From assembly GCF_003696365.1 (NCBI RefSeq), contig NZ_RFFM01000002.1, positions 806,001 through 870,000 on the forward strand: 64,000 bases of DNA, given 5' to 3'. The stretch comes from Stutzerimonas zhaodongensis (GTDB taxonomy: Bacteria > Pseudomonadota > Gammaproteobacteria > Pseudomonadales > Pseudomonadaceae). Each line of letters opens with the position of its first letter. The stretch's first letter is position 1. The notes under the pieces were generated by a model. The model saw only the letters and a list, made by a program, of their open reading frames with translations, was not told where the DNA came from and searched no databases. A program made the position numbers and the translations under genes. This document shows positions 20,131 through 29,319 of this stretch, one piece after another.

Positions 20131-21315
20131 TTACCGCTCGATCAGCGCAATGCGCTTGTTGTACCAGTTCATCAGTAGCGAGATGCTGATGCTGATGGCG
20201 AGGTACACACTCATGGTGATGGCCATGGTTTCGATGGCCTGCCCGGTCTGATTCAGCACGGTGCCGGCGAACAGCGAGACCATGTCCGGATAGCCGATAG
20301 CCGCAGCCAGCGAGGAGTTCTTCGCCAGATTGAGGTATTGGCTGGTCAATGGCGGAATGATCACCCGCATCGCTTGGGGGATGATTACCAGACGGAGCAC
20401 CCGACCAGGGCGCAAGCCTAGCGACGCAGCCGCCTCGGTTTGGCCATGGCTGACCGATTGAATACCCGCGCGAACCGTTTCACCGATGAAGGCTGCGGTA
20501 TAGACCGACAACGCCAGCACGATAGAGACCAGCTCCGGGATAACCACCCAACCGCCGCGGATGTTGAACCGCTGCAACTCGGGTACTTCCCAGAGAAACG
20601 GCGCACCGAACAACATCGAGCAAAGTGTGGGGATACCGATGAACAGCGCAAAGCTGGCCCAGAAGACAGGGAACATCTGCCCTGTCGCGTGGCGCCGCGC
20701 TCGTGCCCAGCGGTTGAGCATGACGATTGCTACCAGCGCCACGAACAGCGCAATCCAGAACGGCCAGAAGCCGTCCCCCGCGCTGGGCGATGGCATCTGC
20801 ACGCCGCGATTGTTGACGAAGACCACGTCCCACAGGCTCAAGCTGTCTCGCGGACCCGGCAGTGGTGCGAGCACGGCGAAGTAGACGAAGAAGATCTGCA
20901 GCAGCGGCGGAATGTTACGGAACGTCTCGATGTAAACAGTGGCGATCTGACGAATCAGCCAGTTCGGAGACAACCGGGCCACCCCGAGAATGAAACCAAT
21001 GATCGTCGCCAGGATGATCCCGACAACGCTCACGAGCAGCGTATTGAGCAACCCAACCCAGAAGACGCGACTATAGGAGTCGCTCTCGCTGTAGTCGATC
21101 AGATGTTGAGAGATGCCGAAACCGGCTGCATTGTCGAGAAAGCCGAAGCCTGACGTAATGCCCCGATGGGCGAGATTGGTTTGGGTGTTGTGGAACAGAA
21201 ACCAGCCAACTGCAACGACTGTGATAACGGCAATGACCTGAAACAGCCAGGCACGCGCCTGCGGATCCGTGAGCAACGAGCCGCGCGCTGCCCCCGATTT
21301 AGCGATGGTTCGCAT
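20131..21315 (-). CDS. aapQ: general L-amino-acid ABC transporter, permease AapQ
   Basis: The 394-residue permease starts with a hydrophobic segment and LAHRGITSGFGFLDNAAGFGI, a typical AapQ/BztB periplasmic region. The permease domain carries the EAA loop TEAAASLGLRPGRVLRLVIIPQAMRVIIPP. ATG is preceded by GAGGTTTCTTG; a TTG directly before it is in frame but unlikely. It follows aapJ after an 88-base gap that contains two hairpins, which suggests a fall in transcript level between the binding protein and the permeases. Confidence 0.93.
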   Translation of the reverse strand: MRTIAKSGAARGSLLTDPQARAWLFQVIAVITVVAVGWFLFHNTQTNLAHRGITSGFGFLDNAAGFGISQHLIDYSESDSYSRVFWVGLLNTLLVSVVGIILATIIGFILGVARLSPNWLIRQIATVYIETFRNIPPLLQIFFVYFAVLAPLPGPRDSLSLWDVVFVNNRGVQMPSPSAGDGFWPFWIALFVALVAIVMLNRWARARRHATGQMFPVFWASFALFIGIPTLCSMLFGAPFLWEVPELQRFNIRGGWVVIPELVSIVLALSVYTAAFIGETVRAGIQSVSHGQTEAAASLGLRPGRVLRLVIIPQAMRVIIPPLTSQYLNLAKNSSLAAAIGYPDMVSLFAGTVLNQTGQAIETMAITMSVYLAISISISLLMNWYNKRIALIER

Positions 21316-21335
21316 CAAGAAACCTCATACGGCAC

Positions 21336-21395
21336 TGCCGGTGCAAAGGCACCGGCAAGGCTCATCCTTGAAACAAGGCCGGCTGATCACCGGCC
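21336..21395 (-). other. tandem stem-loops between aapJ and aapQ
   Basis: Reading the minus strand, GGCCGG-N7-CCGGCC occurs first, just after the aapJ stop. TGCCGGTGC-CTTT-GCACCGGCA follows, a perfect nine-base stem at 21336-21357. No T run follows either. Hairpins at this place in binding-protein-dependent transporter operons commonly protect the upstream mRNA from 3' exonucleases and lower downstream expression, giving excess binding protein; that role here is inferred. Confidence 0.65.
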
Positions 21396-21403
21396 CAGCT
21401 CGG

Positions 21404-22432
21404 TCAACGCACCGGAGGTGCGTACTGCAGACCGCCATTGGTCCAGAGCGCATTGAGACCGCGTTCGATCTTCAATTCACTGCCAGAGCCAATGTTGCGC
21501 TCGAACACTTCACCGTAGTTGCCAACCTGCTTGACGATCTGTACTGCCCAGTCCTTCGGCAGCTTCAGATCCTTGCCGTATTCACCTTCTGCGCCCAGCA
21601 GACGAGCCACGTCAGGGTTCTTGGTGCTCTTTGCTGTTTCCTCGACGTTCGCCGCGGTGATGCCCAGTTCCTCAGCGTTGATCATCGCAAACAACGACCA
21701 GCGGACAATGTCGAACCACTCTTCGTCGCCTTGACGCACGGCTGGGCCAAGCGGCTCCTTGGAGATGACTTCAGGCAGCACGACGTAGTCGTCCGGCTTG
21801 GCCAGCTTGATGCGCTGGGCATACAGCTGCGACTGGTCGGAGGTGAGCACGTCGCAACGACCGGACTCAAGCGACTTGGCGCTCTCATCGGAGGTGTCGT
21901 AAGTGATCGGGGTGTACTTGAGGCTGTTGGTGCGGAAGTAGTCGGAAAGGTTGAGCTCGGTCGTAGTACCAGCCTGAATGCAGACAGTTGCGCCGTCGAG
22001 CTCCTTGGCGCTGGAAACACCAACCGATTTGTTTACCAGGAAGCCCTGGCCGTCATAGTAGGTAACGCCGGTGAAATTCAAACCCATCGCCGCATCGCGT
22101 GAACTGGTCCAGGTGGTGTTGCGCGACAGCACGTCAACCTCACCGGATTGCAGCGCAGTGAAGCGCTCCTTGGCGGTCAGCGGGCTGTACTTGACCTTGC
22201 CTGCATCACCGAAAACAGCAGCCGCCACCGCGCGGCAGATATCCACATCGATCCCTTTGTACTCACCCTTTGCATCGGTGTACGAGAAACCCGGCAACCC
22301 GTCGCTGATGCCGCACTGCACGAACCCCTTGCTCTTGACTGCGTCAAGAGTCGCCCCCGCCTGTGCCAAGCCGCTAGCGCCTAACAATGCTGCAGCGCCA
22401 AGAACGGCCAGTGTGGATTTAGCCCTAATCAT
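21404..22432 (-). CDS. aapJ: general L-amino-acid ABC transporter, periplasmic binding protein AapJ
   Basis: The 342-residue solute-binding protein has a signal peptide MIRAKSTLAVLGAAALLGASGLAQA and then the family-3 binding-protein core (ATLDAVKSKGFVQCGISDGLPGFSYTDAKGEYKGIDVDICRAVA). TAKERFTALQSGEVDVLSRNTTWT and VCIQAGTTTELNLSDYF are characteristic of AapJ/BztA. The start follows GGAGG with good spacing, so the 18 extra codons of the longest frame were dropped. It heads the leftward aapJQMP operon. Confidence 0.94.
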   Translation of the reverse strand: MIRAKSTLAVLGAAALLGASGLAQAGATLDAVKSKGFVQCGISDGLPGFSYTDAKGEYKGIDVDICRAVAAAVFGDAGKVKYSPLTAKERFTALQSGEVDVLSRNTTWTSSRDAAMGLNFTGVTYYDGQGFLVNKSVGVSSAKELDGATVCIQAGTTTELNLSDYFRTNSLKYTPITYDTSDESAKSLESGRCDVLTSDQSQLYAQRIKLAKPDDYVVLPEVISKEPLGPAVRQGDEEWFDIVRWSLFAMINAEELGITAANVEETAKSTKNPDVARLLGAEGEYGKDLKLPKDWAVQIVKQVGNYGEVFERNIGSGSELKIERGLNALWTNGGLQYAPPVR

Positions 22433-23435
<1,003 letters not shown>

Positions 23436-23646
23436 AAACCCCGTAATGGCTGACTTTGTTCAAAGAAAAATGTGACGTTGCGCGCCTGTCCCTGTCAGCA
23501 ATTACAGCTACGCTTGTCGGGGGTAGATTAATACTCGATGCACCTGCACTCGTAGCGAGCATCGCGGCCAGAAGAAGCCGACCTAGCCAGTAATTGGACG
23601 CGTACGATCTCATGACGAGGAAGTCAGCCAATCGGGTGTTGCAGTC

Positions 23647-24582
23647 ATGAAGTCAGCCGAATGGCGGGTCGAGATGCAGCACCTCAAAAAGGTAAGGCTG
23701 TTGGACCGGGTGGACGAACCCTGTCTACGGCTGTTGCAGGAAGTACTTGAGCCCTATGAGATCGATATGGGTGAGCTCCTGCTTTCCCCGCTCGAACACA
23801 ACCGGTACCTCTACCTACTTCTCGAAGGCGAACTGGCTGTCCATCTGGACACGCTCGATGGCAACCCGGTTCGTGCTATCGGACCTGGCGACTGTGCCGG
23901 CGAGATCAGCTTCATGGACGATCTGCCCCCATCAGCTTTCGTGGTTGCACTGAAACCTTCGATCCTGCTGCGCGTACATCGTCGCTCGATGCAGTTGCTG
24001 ACCCGCTCGCCACAACTGATGCAGAACCTGGCCGAGTTACTCTGCCATCGGGTTCGCCTGAGTGATCGACTGATCATCAACAGCGAACAGAACGCGAACA
24101 TCGACAAGCTGACTGGCTCTTTCAACCGCCGGTGGCTTGAGCATATCTACGTTCGCGAGAGTGCCCGTTGTGCCCTCAGCGGTCAGCCACTGTCGCTGCT
24201 CATGCTCGACGTGGATCGGTTCAAGGATTACAACGACAGACACGGCCACCTTGCGGGCGACCATGCGCTATGCCTGGTGGTCAACACGCTCGGCAAGCTG
24301 CTCCGCCCGGCTGATAGCCTGGTGCGATACGGTGGCGAAGAGTTTGTGGTGCTGTTACCCGAGATGGCACTTGAAGACGCAAGGAACGTCGGGGAGCGGC
24401 TACGCCAGAGCCTGGAAGACATCGTATCCTTTCAATCGCCGATCGGCCTGCTGCCCGGCGTGACCATTTCCATCGGCGTTGCACCCATGCGAGTCAACGA
24501 TGATCTGGACAGCCTTATCGACCAGGCTGACCAAGCGCTGTATCAGGCCAAGGAACAAGGACGAAATCGCGTCTGCGGATAA
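23647..24582 (+). CDS. diguanylate cyclase with N-terminal cyclic-nucleotide-binding domain
   Basis: The 311-residue soluble protein couples a CAP-like cNMP-binding domain (about 20-135: YLYLLLEGELAVHL, then GPGDCAGEISFMDDLPPSAFVVAL) to a GGDEF domain (about 150-310). The active site is RYGGEEFVVLLP, and RPAD lies five residues before it, the RxxD inhibitory I-site for c-di-GMP feedback. LDVDRFKDYNDRHGHLAGD is the substrate-binding helix. It should make c-di-GMP under control of a ligand or fold change in the N-terminal domain. It is monocistronic, upstream of rhlB. Confidence 0.9.
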   Translation: MKSAEWRVEMQHLKKVRLLDRVDEPCLRLLQEVLEPYEIDMGELLLSPLEHNRYLYLLLEGELAVHLDTLDGNPVRAIGPGDCAGEISFMDDLPPSAFVVALKPSILLRVHRRSMQLLTRSPQLMQNLAELLCHRVRLSDRLIINSEQNANIDKLTGSFNRRWLEHIYVRESARCALSGQPLSLLMLDVDRFKDYNDRHGHLAGDHALCLVVNTLGKLLRPADSLVRYGGEEFVVLLPEMALEDARNVGERLRQSLEDIVSFQSPIGLLPGVTISIGVAPMRVNDDLDSLIDQADQALYQAKEQGRNRVCG

Positions 24583-24681
24583 TATTTGGTGCTGGATCGA
24601 CGAGCTTTGAGCAGGTCTTCGCCGTCTGTGTGTCTTGCATTACACTGATGGGCAAACCTTAAAGATAAAGACGAGAATACC

Positions 24682-26100
24682 GTGCTCAAAGCACTCAAGA
24701 AGATTTTCAGCAAAAGCGCGGCCGAGCCCACTGCCTCCGAGTCTCGCAGCAGTACTGCTACATACACCGAACCCAGTACATCGCCGCGTCCTGCCCCCCC
24801 CGAGAGACAGGCTGAGACCGCCCCAAGATCCTCCGCCAAACCGCGGTCTGAACGCACCCGCAAACCTGCCGCTCCTCCCGTCCCGGCCTGGAAACTGGAT
24901 GACTTCGTGGTAGAACCCGTTGAAGGCAAAACCCGGTTTCATGACTTCAAGCTCGCGCCCGAGCTGATGCACGCGATTCACGAGCTGGGCTTTCCGTACT
25001 GCACCCCCATCCAGGCGCAGGTATTAGGCTTTACACTGAAGGGCCGCGACGCCATTGGTCGCGCGCAAACCGGCACGGGTAAAACGGCTGCGTTTCTCAT
25101 ATCAACCATCACTCAGCTGCTGCAAACGCCACCGCCAAGTGACCGCTACATGGGGGAACCCCGCGCGCTAATCATCGCGCCGACGCGCGAGCTGGTGGTG
25201 CAGATCGCCAATGATGCGCTGAACCTGACCAAATATACCGGCCTGAACGTGATGAGCTTCGTGGGCGGCATGGACTTCGACAAGCAGCTCAAAGCGCTGG
25301 AATCACGCTATTGCGACATCCTGGTCGCAACCCCGGGTCGTCTGCTGGACTTCAACCAGCGCGGCGAAGTGCACCTGGACATGGTCGAAGTGCTGGTACT
25401 CGATGAAGCGGACCGCATGCTCGACATGGGTTTCATCCCGCAGGTACGCCAGATCATTCGCCAGACCCCGCCGAAGAGCGAACGGCAGACGCTGCTGTTC
25501 TCGGCGACTTTCACCGAAGACGTGATGAACTTGGCCAAGCAGTGGACCACGGACCCGGCCATCGTCGAAATCGAAGCGCTGAACGTAGCCAGCGACACCG
25601 TCGAACAGCATGTTTACGCCGTCGCAGGCAGCGACAAATACAAGCTGCTTTACAACCTCATCACCCAGAATGACTGGACCCGAGTGATGGTGTTTGCCAA
25701 CCGTAAGGACGAAGTCCGGCGCATAGAAGAACGTCTTACGCGAGATGGCATCAGTGCGGTGCAGATGTCAGGTGACGTTCCGCAGCATAAGCGCATTCGT
25801 GCGCTCGAAGGTTTTCGCGAAGGCAAGATTCGCGTCATGGTCGCCACCGATGTCGCAGGCCGCGGCATTCATGTTGATGGCATCAGCCACGTGATCAATT
25901 TCACCCTGCCGGAAGTACCCGATGACTACGTGCATCGGATCGGGCGTACAGGTCGAGCCGGCGCCAGCGGCACATCGATCAGCTTTGCCGGCGAAGACGA
26001 TTCATTTGCCCTGCCAGCAATCGAGGCGCTGCTGGGACGCAAGATCAGCTGTGAAATGCCGCCGGCGGAATTGCTGGCACCAGTGCCGCAGAAACGCTAA
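24682..26100 (+). CDS. rhlB: ATP-dependent DEAD-box RNA helicase RhlB
   Basis: The 472-residue protein has a low-complexity N-terminal extension (about 1-75, rich in A, S, P and R) ahead of the DEAD-box core. Motifs are AQTGTGKT (I), PTRELVVQ (Ia), DEADRML (II), SATFTE (III), the [11 protein letters not shown] region (V) and [10 protein letters not shown] (VI). RhlB unwinds RNA in the degradosome with RNase E. The start is GTG with only a weak GAG-type ribosome site. Long N-terminal extensions are known in Pseudomonas RhlB. A terminator follows directly. Confidence 0.9.
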   Translation: MLKALKKIFSKSAAEPTASESRSSTATYTEPSTSPRPAPPERQAETAPRSSAKPRSERTRKPAAPPVPAWKLDDFVVEPVEGKTRFHDFKLAPELMHAIHELGFPYCTPIQAQVLGFTLKGRDAIGRAQTGTGKTAAFLISTITQLLQTPPPSDRYMGEPRALIIAPTRELVVQIANDALNLTKYTGLNVMSFVGGMDFDKQLKALESRYCDILVATPGRLLDFNQRGEVHLDMVEVLVLDEADRMLDMGFIPQVRQIIRQTPPKSERQTLLFSATFTEDVMNLAKQWTTDPAIVEIEALNVASDTVEQHVYAVAGSDKYKLLYNLITQNDWTRVMVFANRKDEVRRIEERLTRDGISAVQMSGDVPQHKRIRALEGFREGKIRVMVATDVAGRGIHVDGISHVINFTLPEVPDDYVHRIGRTGRAGASGTSISFAGEDDSFALPAIEALLGRKISCEMPPAELLAPVPQKR

Positions 26101-26114
26101 CGCTCGTATGACGC

Positions 26115-26150
26115 AAAAGGCGAGGCCATAACCGGCCTCGCCTTTTTTAT
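26115..26150 (+). terminator. rho-independent terminator after rhlB
   Basis: AAAGGCGAGGCC at 26116-26127 and GGCCTCGCCTTT at 26134-26145 make a 12-base perfect stem with a six-base loop followed by T residues. Confidence 0.92.
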
Positions 26151-26250
26151 TATTAGATTGCCTCGCGCTGCGACAGCACTGACCTGCATCACCATGTGTT
26201 GCGCATGAGCACCTAAAGTGAATGAAAGCCACTCACAGCGGGAGCCTTTT

Positions 26251-26415
26251 ATGGATCGCATCGACACCATGCTGCTACTGATCGTCGCGAGCTTCATTCT
26301 TATGGGGGCAGGCTTCAATTTTCGCGAGCACAAGTGGGGCGTAGCACTACTCGGCCTGGGGATCGTCTCGGTGCTGTCGACCCTGCTGTACAAACTGCAG
26401 ATCACTTTCAGTTAG
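26251..26415 (+). CDS. small two-helix membrane protein, unknown function
   Basis: The 54-residue product MDRIDTMLLLIVASFILMGA... has two hydrophobic segments (about 7-20 and 31-47) joined by a short polar loop, FNFREHKWG. CGGGAG lies eight bases before the ATG. The stop codon overlaps the end of moaE on the other strand. The ribosome site and clean membrane topology support a real gene; I do not recognise a family with a known role. Confidence 0.65.
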   Translation: MDRIDTMLLLIVASFILMGAGFNFREHKWGVALLGLGIVSVLSTLLYKLQITFS

Positions 26416-26876
26416 TCGGCCGCGCCACCCTTCCAGCGGTCGGCGGCGTCCCGATCGCTGCACCGCCCTTCTACCCAGCGCGGCCCGTCCGGCGTGTCTT
26501 CCTTCTTCCAGAAGGGCGCGCGGGTTTTCAGATAGTCCATGACGAAACGACAACCATCGAAAGCGGCTTCACGATGGGCACTGGCCGCTCCGACAAAAAC
26601 GATCGGCTCTCCCGGGCCCAGATGCCCGACGCGGTGCAGGATCTCAAGCCTGAGCAGGGGCCAACGTTCATTCGCTTCATCAATGATTTTCTGCAACGCC
26701 TTTTCGGTCATGCCTGGCGCATGCTCAAGGAACATCCCGGCGACGTCCCGCCCGTCATTGAAATCGCGGACGTAGCCAACAAACCCCGTCACCGCTCCGA
26801 CACCAAGGTTGGCGGCATGAAGCGCGTTTAGTTCGCTACCAGGGTCGAACGCTGCTTGCTGGACGCGTACTGCCAT
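26412..26876 (-). CDS. moaE: molybdopterin synthase large (catalytic) subunit MoaE
   Basis: The 154-residue protein has MoaE signatures: GAVTGFVGYVRDFNDG, MFLEHAPGMTEKAL, HRVGHLGPGEPIVFVGAASAHREAAF and the catalytic-lysine segment DYLKTRAPFWKKE. MoaE, with thiocarboxylated MoaD, inserts the dithiolene sulfurs into precursor Z to form molybdopterin. GGAGGCTGAGC precedes the ATG, two bases past moaD. It is the last gene of moaC-moaD-moaE. Confidence 0.95.
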   Translation of the reverse strand: MAVRVQQAAFDPGSELNALHAANLGVGAVTGFVGYVRDFNDGRDVAGMFLEHAPGMTEKALQKIIDEANERWPLLRLEILHRVGHLGPGEPIVFVGAASAHREAAFDGCRFVMDYLKTRAPFWKKEDTPDGPRWVEGRCSDRDAADRWKGGAAD

Positions 26877-26878
26877 GC

Positions 26879-27127
26879 TCAGCCTCCGGTTACCGTAGGA
26901 AAGAACGCCACCTCATCGCCATCGGATAGCGCTTCGGTCAAGCTGCATAATTCCTGGTTTCGAGCACACATCAGGTTCTGCTCGGCCAAGACATCCCAGG
27001 CGGCACCGCGTGCCGCCAGGCGAGCACGCAGATCATCGAGGTTGCGCAGGGAGGCGTCCCACTCCAACTGTTCAGAATCGAGCCCCAGGATTTCGCGGTA
27101 ACGGGCGAAATATTGAACCTGAATCAT
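26879..27127 (-). CDS. moaD: molybdopterin synthase sulfur carrier MoaD
   Basis: This 82-residue ubiquitin-fold protein ends in the obligatory diglycine (FFPTVTGG), which is adenylated and thiocarboxylated to carry sulfur to MoaE. It starts [13 protein letters not shown]; the frame's five extra upstream codons would overlap moaC further and are not needed. Its ATG overlaps the moaC stop by four bases, implying translational coupling. Confidence 0.94.
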   Translation of the reverse strand: MIQVQYFARYREILGLDSEQLEWDASLRNLDDLRARLAARGAAWDVLAEQNLMCARNQELCSLTEALSDGDEVAFFPTVTGG

Positions 27128-27594
27128 GCCGACACCTGCCAATGGCCACTCTTGCCACCCAACTTCTCCAACAACCGAACGCCGTCGATGACCATGCCTT
27201 TATCGACTGCCTTGCACATGTCGTAAATGGTCAGTGCGGCGATACTCGCAGCTGTCAGCGCTTCCATTTCCACGCCGGTCTGACCAGCCAGTTTGCAGCG
27301 TGCCTCGATCCGCACGCAGTCTTCACCATCCGCTTGCAGATCGACCTTGATGCTGGTCAGTAGCAGCGGATGACAAAGAGGGATAAGTTCATGAGTTTTC
27401 TTCGCCGCCTGGATGCCAGCGATACGCGCCACTGCAAAGACGTCTCCCTTGGGATGGCCACCCTGCTGGATCATCTGCAGGGTTTCAGGAAGCATGCGGA
27501 TCCTGGCCTCCGCTACCGCCTCGCGAGCCGTAACGGCCTTGGCAGTAACGTCGACCATGTTCGCCCGACCCTGGGCATCTAGGTGAGTAAGCAT
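27124..27594 (-). CDS. moaC: cyclic pyranopterin monophosphate synthase MoaC
   Basis: The 156-residue protein starts [19 protein letters not shown] and contains [16 protein letters not shown] and [28 protein letters not shown], the active-site segments of MoaC. With MoaA it converts GTP to the first stable molybdenum-cofactor intermediate. It heads moaCDE; moaA and moaB are not in this window. Confidence 0.96.
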   Translation of the reverse strand: MLTHLDAQGRANMVDVTAKAVTAREAVAEARIRMLPETLQMIQQGGHPKGDVFAVARIAGIQAAKKTHELIPLCHPLLLTSIKVDLQADGEDCVRIEARCKLAGQTGVEMEALTAASIAALTIYDMCKAVDKGMVIDGVRLLEKLGGKSGHWQVSA

Positions 27595-27666
27595 AGGTTG
27601 GCAGCTCCGGATATCGATGCGGCATTGTAAACACAATGGCCGCACCGCATCCCTGCCCCGCCAGAT

Positions 27667-29055
27667 TTACATATGAGCCTCGGCGTACTCGGCCAGCACC
27701 GAGCGAGGCACGCCCTGAAGCGTGATGTGCATCCCGTGCGGGAAGTCCTTGAAACGCTCAGTGAGGTAGGTCAGGCCCGAACTCGTCGCGGAAAGATAGG
27801 GCGTATCGATTTGCGCAAGGTTGCCGAGGCATACCACCTTCGAACCGCTGCCAGCCCGCGTGATGATGGTCTTCATCTGATGCGGCGTCAGGTTCTGGCA
27901 CTCATCGATAAGGATGAGACTTTGCTGAAAACTGCGGCCACGGATGTAGTTGAGTGATTTGAACTGCAGCGGGACCTTTTGCAGAATGTAGTCGACGCTG
28001 CCGTGAGTGCTTTCATCATCCATATGCAGTGCTTCGAGGTTGTCAGTGATCGCCCCAAGCCAAGGTTCCATCTTTTCCGCCTCGGTGCCCGGCAAAAAGC
28101 CGATGTCCTCATCCAGCCCCTGTACGCTGCGTGTGGCGATGATTCGGCGGTAGCGCTTGCTCACCACCGTTTGTTCGATCGCAGCGGCCAGGGCAAGAAT
28201 CGTCTTGCCTGAGCCCGCAGCGCCCGACAGATTTACCAGATGAATATCCGGATCGAGCAAGGCGAACAGCGCCAGCGCCTGATGGATGTCACGCGGCCGC
28301 AGACCCCAAGCTTCCTGATGCATCAGGGGTTCCTGGTGCATGTCGAGCAATAGCAATTCGTCAGCCTTGATGCCTTTGATCCAGCCTACGAAGCCCTGCT
28401 CGTCGAGAATGAACTCGTTGATATGTACGGCTGGCAGATTGTCGATCAGCTGCACCCGATGCCAGGTTCGACCGTGCCCTTGATGCGTATCGACCTTACT
28501 GACCCTGTCCCAGAATGAGCCGCTCAGACTGTGGTATCCGCGCGACAGCTGCCCCACGTCATCAACAAGCTTATCGGTGTGGTAGTCCTCCGAAGCTACG
28601 CCACAGGCTCGGGCCTTGAGCCGCATGTTGATGTCGTTGGTGACGAGCACCACCGGAACGCCTGCGATACGACGTTGCAGGTCCACGACCTGATTGATGA
28701 TCTTGTTGTCATTGAGGTCGTCAGGCAAAGCGCTGGAGTCCGCACCCTTGCTCATGAGGATAGAAAGGCTGCCACAGGGACCGCTCTTCTCACGCTGGAT
28801 CGGCACACCCAGTTCGACCTGTTCAGGCGTCGCATCACCCAGCACCTTGTCGATCAAACGAATCGCCTGCCGACACTCAGCCGCAACACTGTGCTTGCCT
28901 GCTTTGAGTTGATCCAACTCTTCGAGCACGGTCATGGGGATAGCGACCTGGTGCTCTTGAAAATTCAATAACGCGTTAGGGTCGTGAATCAGAACGTTCG
29001 TATCCAGAACGTAGAGGGTGGGCTGAGTTGCGCGGGGTCTGCCGTAGTCATCCAT
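27667..29055 (-). CDS. PIN-domain/PhoH-type ATPase
   Basis: The 462-residue protein fuses an N-terminal PIN nuclease domain (about 14-150; YVLDTNVLIHDPNALLNF with the first acidic residues, and LVTNDINMRLKA) to a PhoH ATPase domain. The latter has Walker A LSGAAGSGKTILAL, Walker B SLILIDECQNLTPHQMKTIITRAG and sensor motif VCLGNLAQID. Such YlaK/PhoH2-type proteins are proposed RNA-unwinding ribonucleases. AAAAGGTG precedes the ATG. It lies upstream of moaC on the same strand, an arrangement I recall from P. aeruginosa, although a link to molybdopterin synthesis is not established. Confidence 0.9.
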   Translation of the reverse strand: MDDYGRPRATQPTLYVLDTNVLIHDPNALLNFQEHQVAIPMTVLEELDQLKAGKHSVAAECRQAIRLIDKVLGDATPEQVELGVPIQREKSGPCGSLSILMSKGADSSALPDDLNDNKIINQVVDLQRRIAGVPVVLVTNDINMRLKARACGVASEDYHTDKLVDDVGQLSRGYHSLSGSFWDRVSKVDTHQGHGRTWHRVQLIDNLPAVHINEFILDEQGFVGWIKGIKADELLLLDMHQEPLMHQEAWGLRPRDIHQALALFALLDPDIHLVNLSGAAGSGKTILALAAAIEQTVVSKRYRRIIATRSVQGLDEDIGFLPGTEAEKMEPWLGAITDNLEALHMDDESTHGSVDYILQKVPLQFKSLNYIRGRSFQQSLILIDECQNLTPHQMKTIITRAGSGSKVVCLGNLAQIDTPYLSATSSGLTYLTERFKDFPHGMHITLQGVPRSVLAEYAEAHM

Positions 29056-29227
29056 ACGCGATCACCTTTTTCGAGCCGGGACGACGGAGGGCCGAATGCG
29101 CTCCGCCGTAGAGAAAACCACCGTGCGCAAGGTGAGCGGACTTGGGAGGCAGGGGCTTGGGGCCACCCAGAGGCCGCCACCTGTGAGTGCAGGTTTCGGC
29201 GGTCTTGCATCTGGTAATACCGCAAAA

Positions 29228-29274
29228 CAGATGACAGGAAAAAGTCTTTTTCGGGCAGATGACGTTTTTTTTTC
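29228..29274. other. short repeats in the PhoH / CDF-exporter gap
   Basis: The gap holds two direct copies of CAGATGAC (29228-29235 and 29256-29263). Between them is the small inverted repeat GAAAAA-GTC-TTTTTC at 29238-29252, and a nine-T run follows. This lies upstream of the PhoH gene and downstream of the exporter gene. The T run does not follow a convincing GC stem. A regulatory role is possible but unproven. Confidence 0.3.
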
Positions 29275-29319
29275 GGAACGACGAATAGCGCTTGGCGCAT
29301 GCTGGACGGAGGACTAGGC

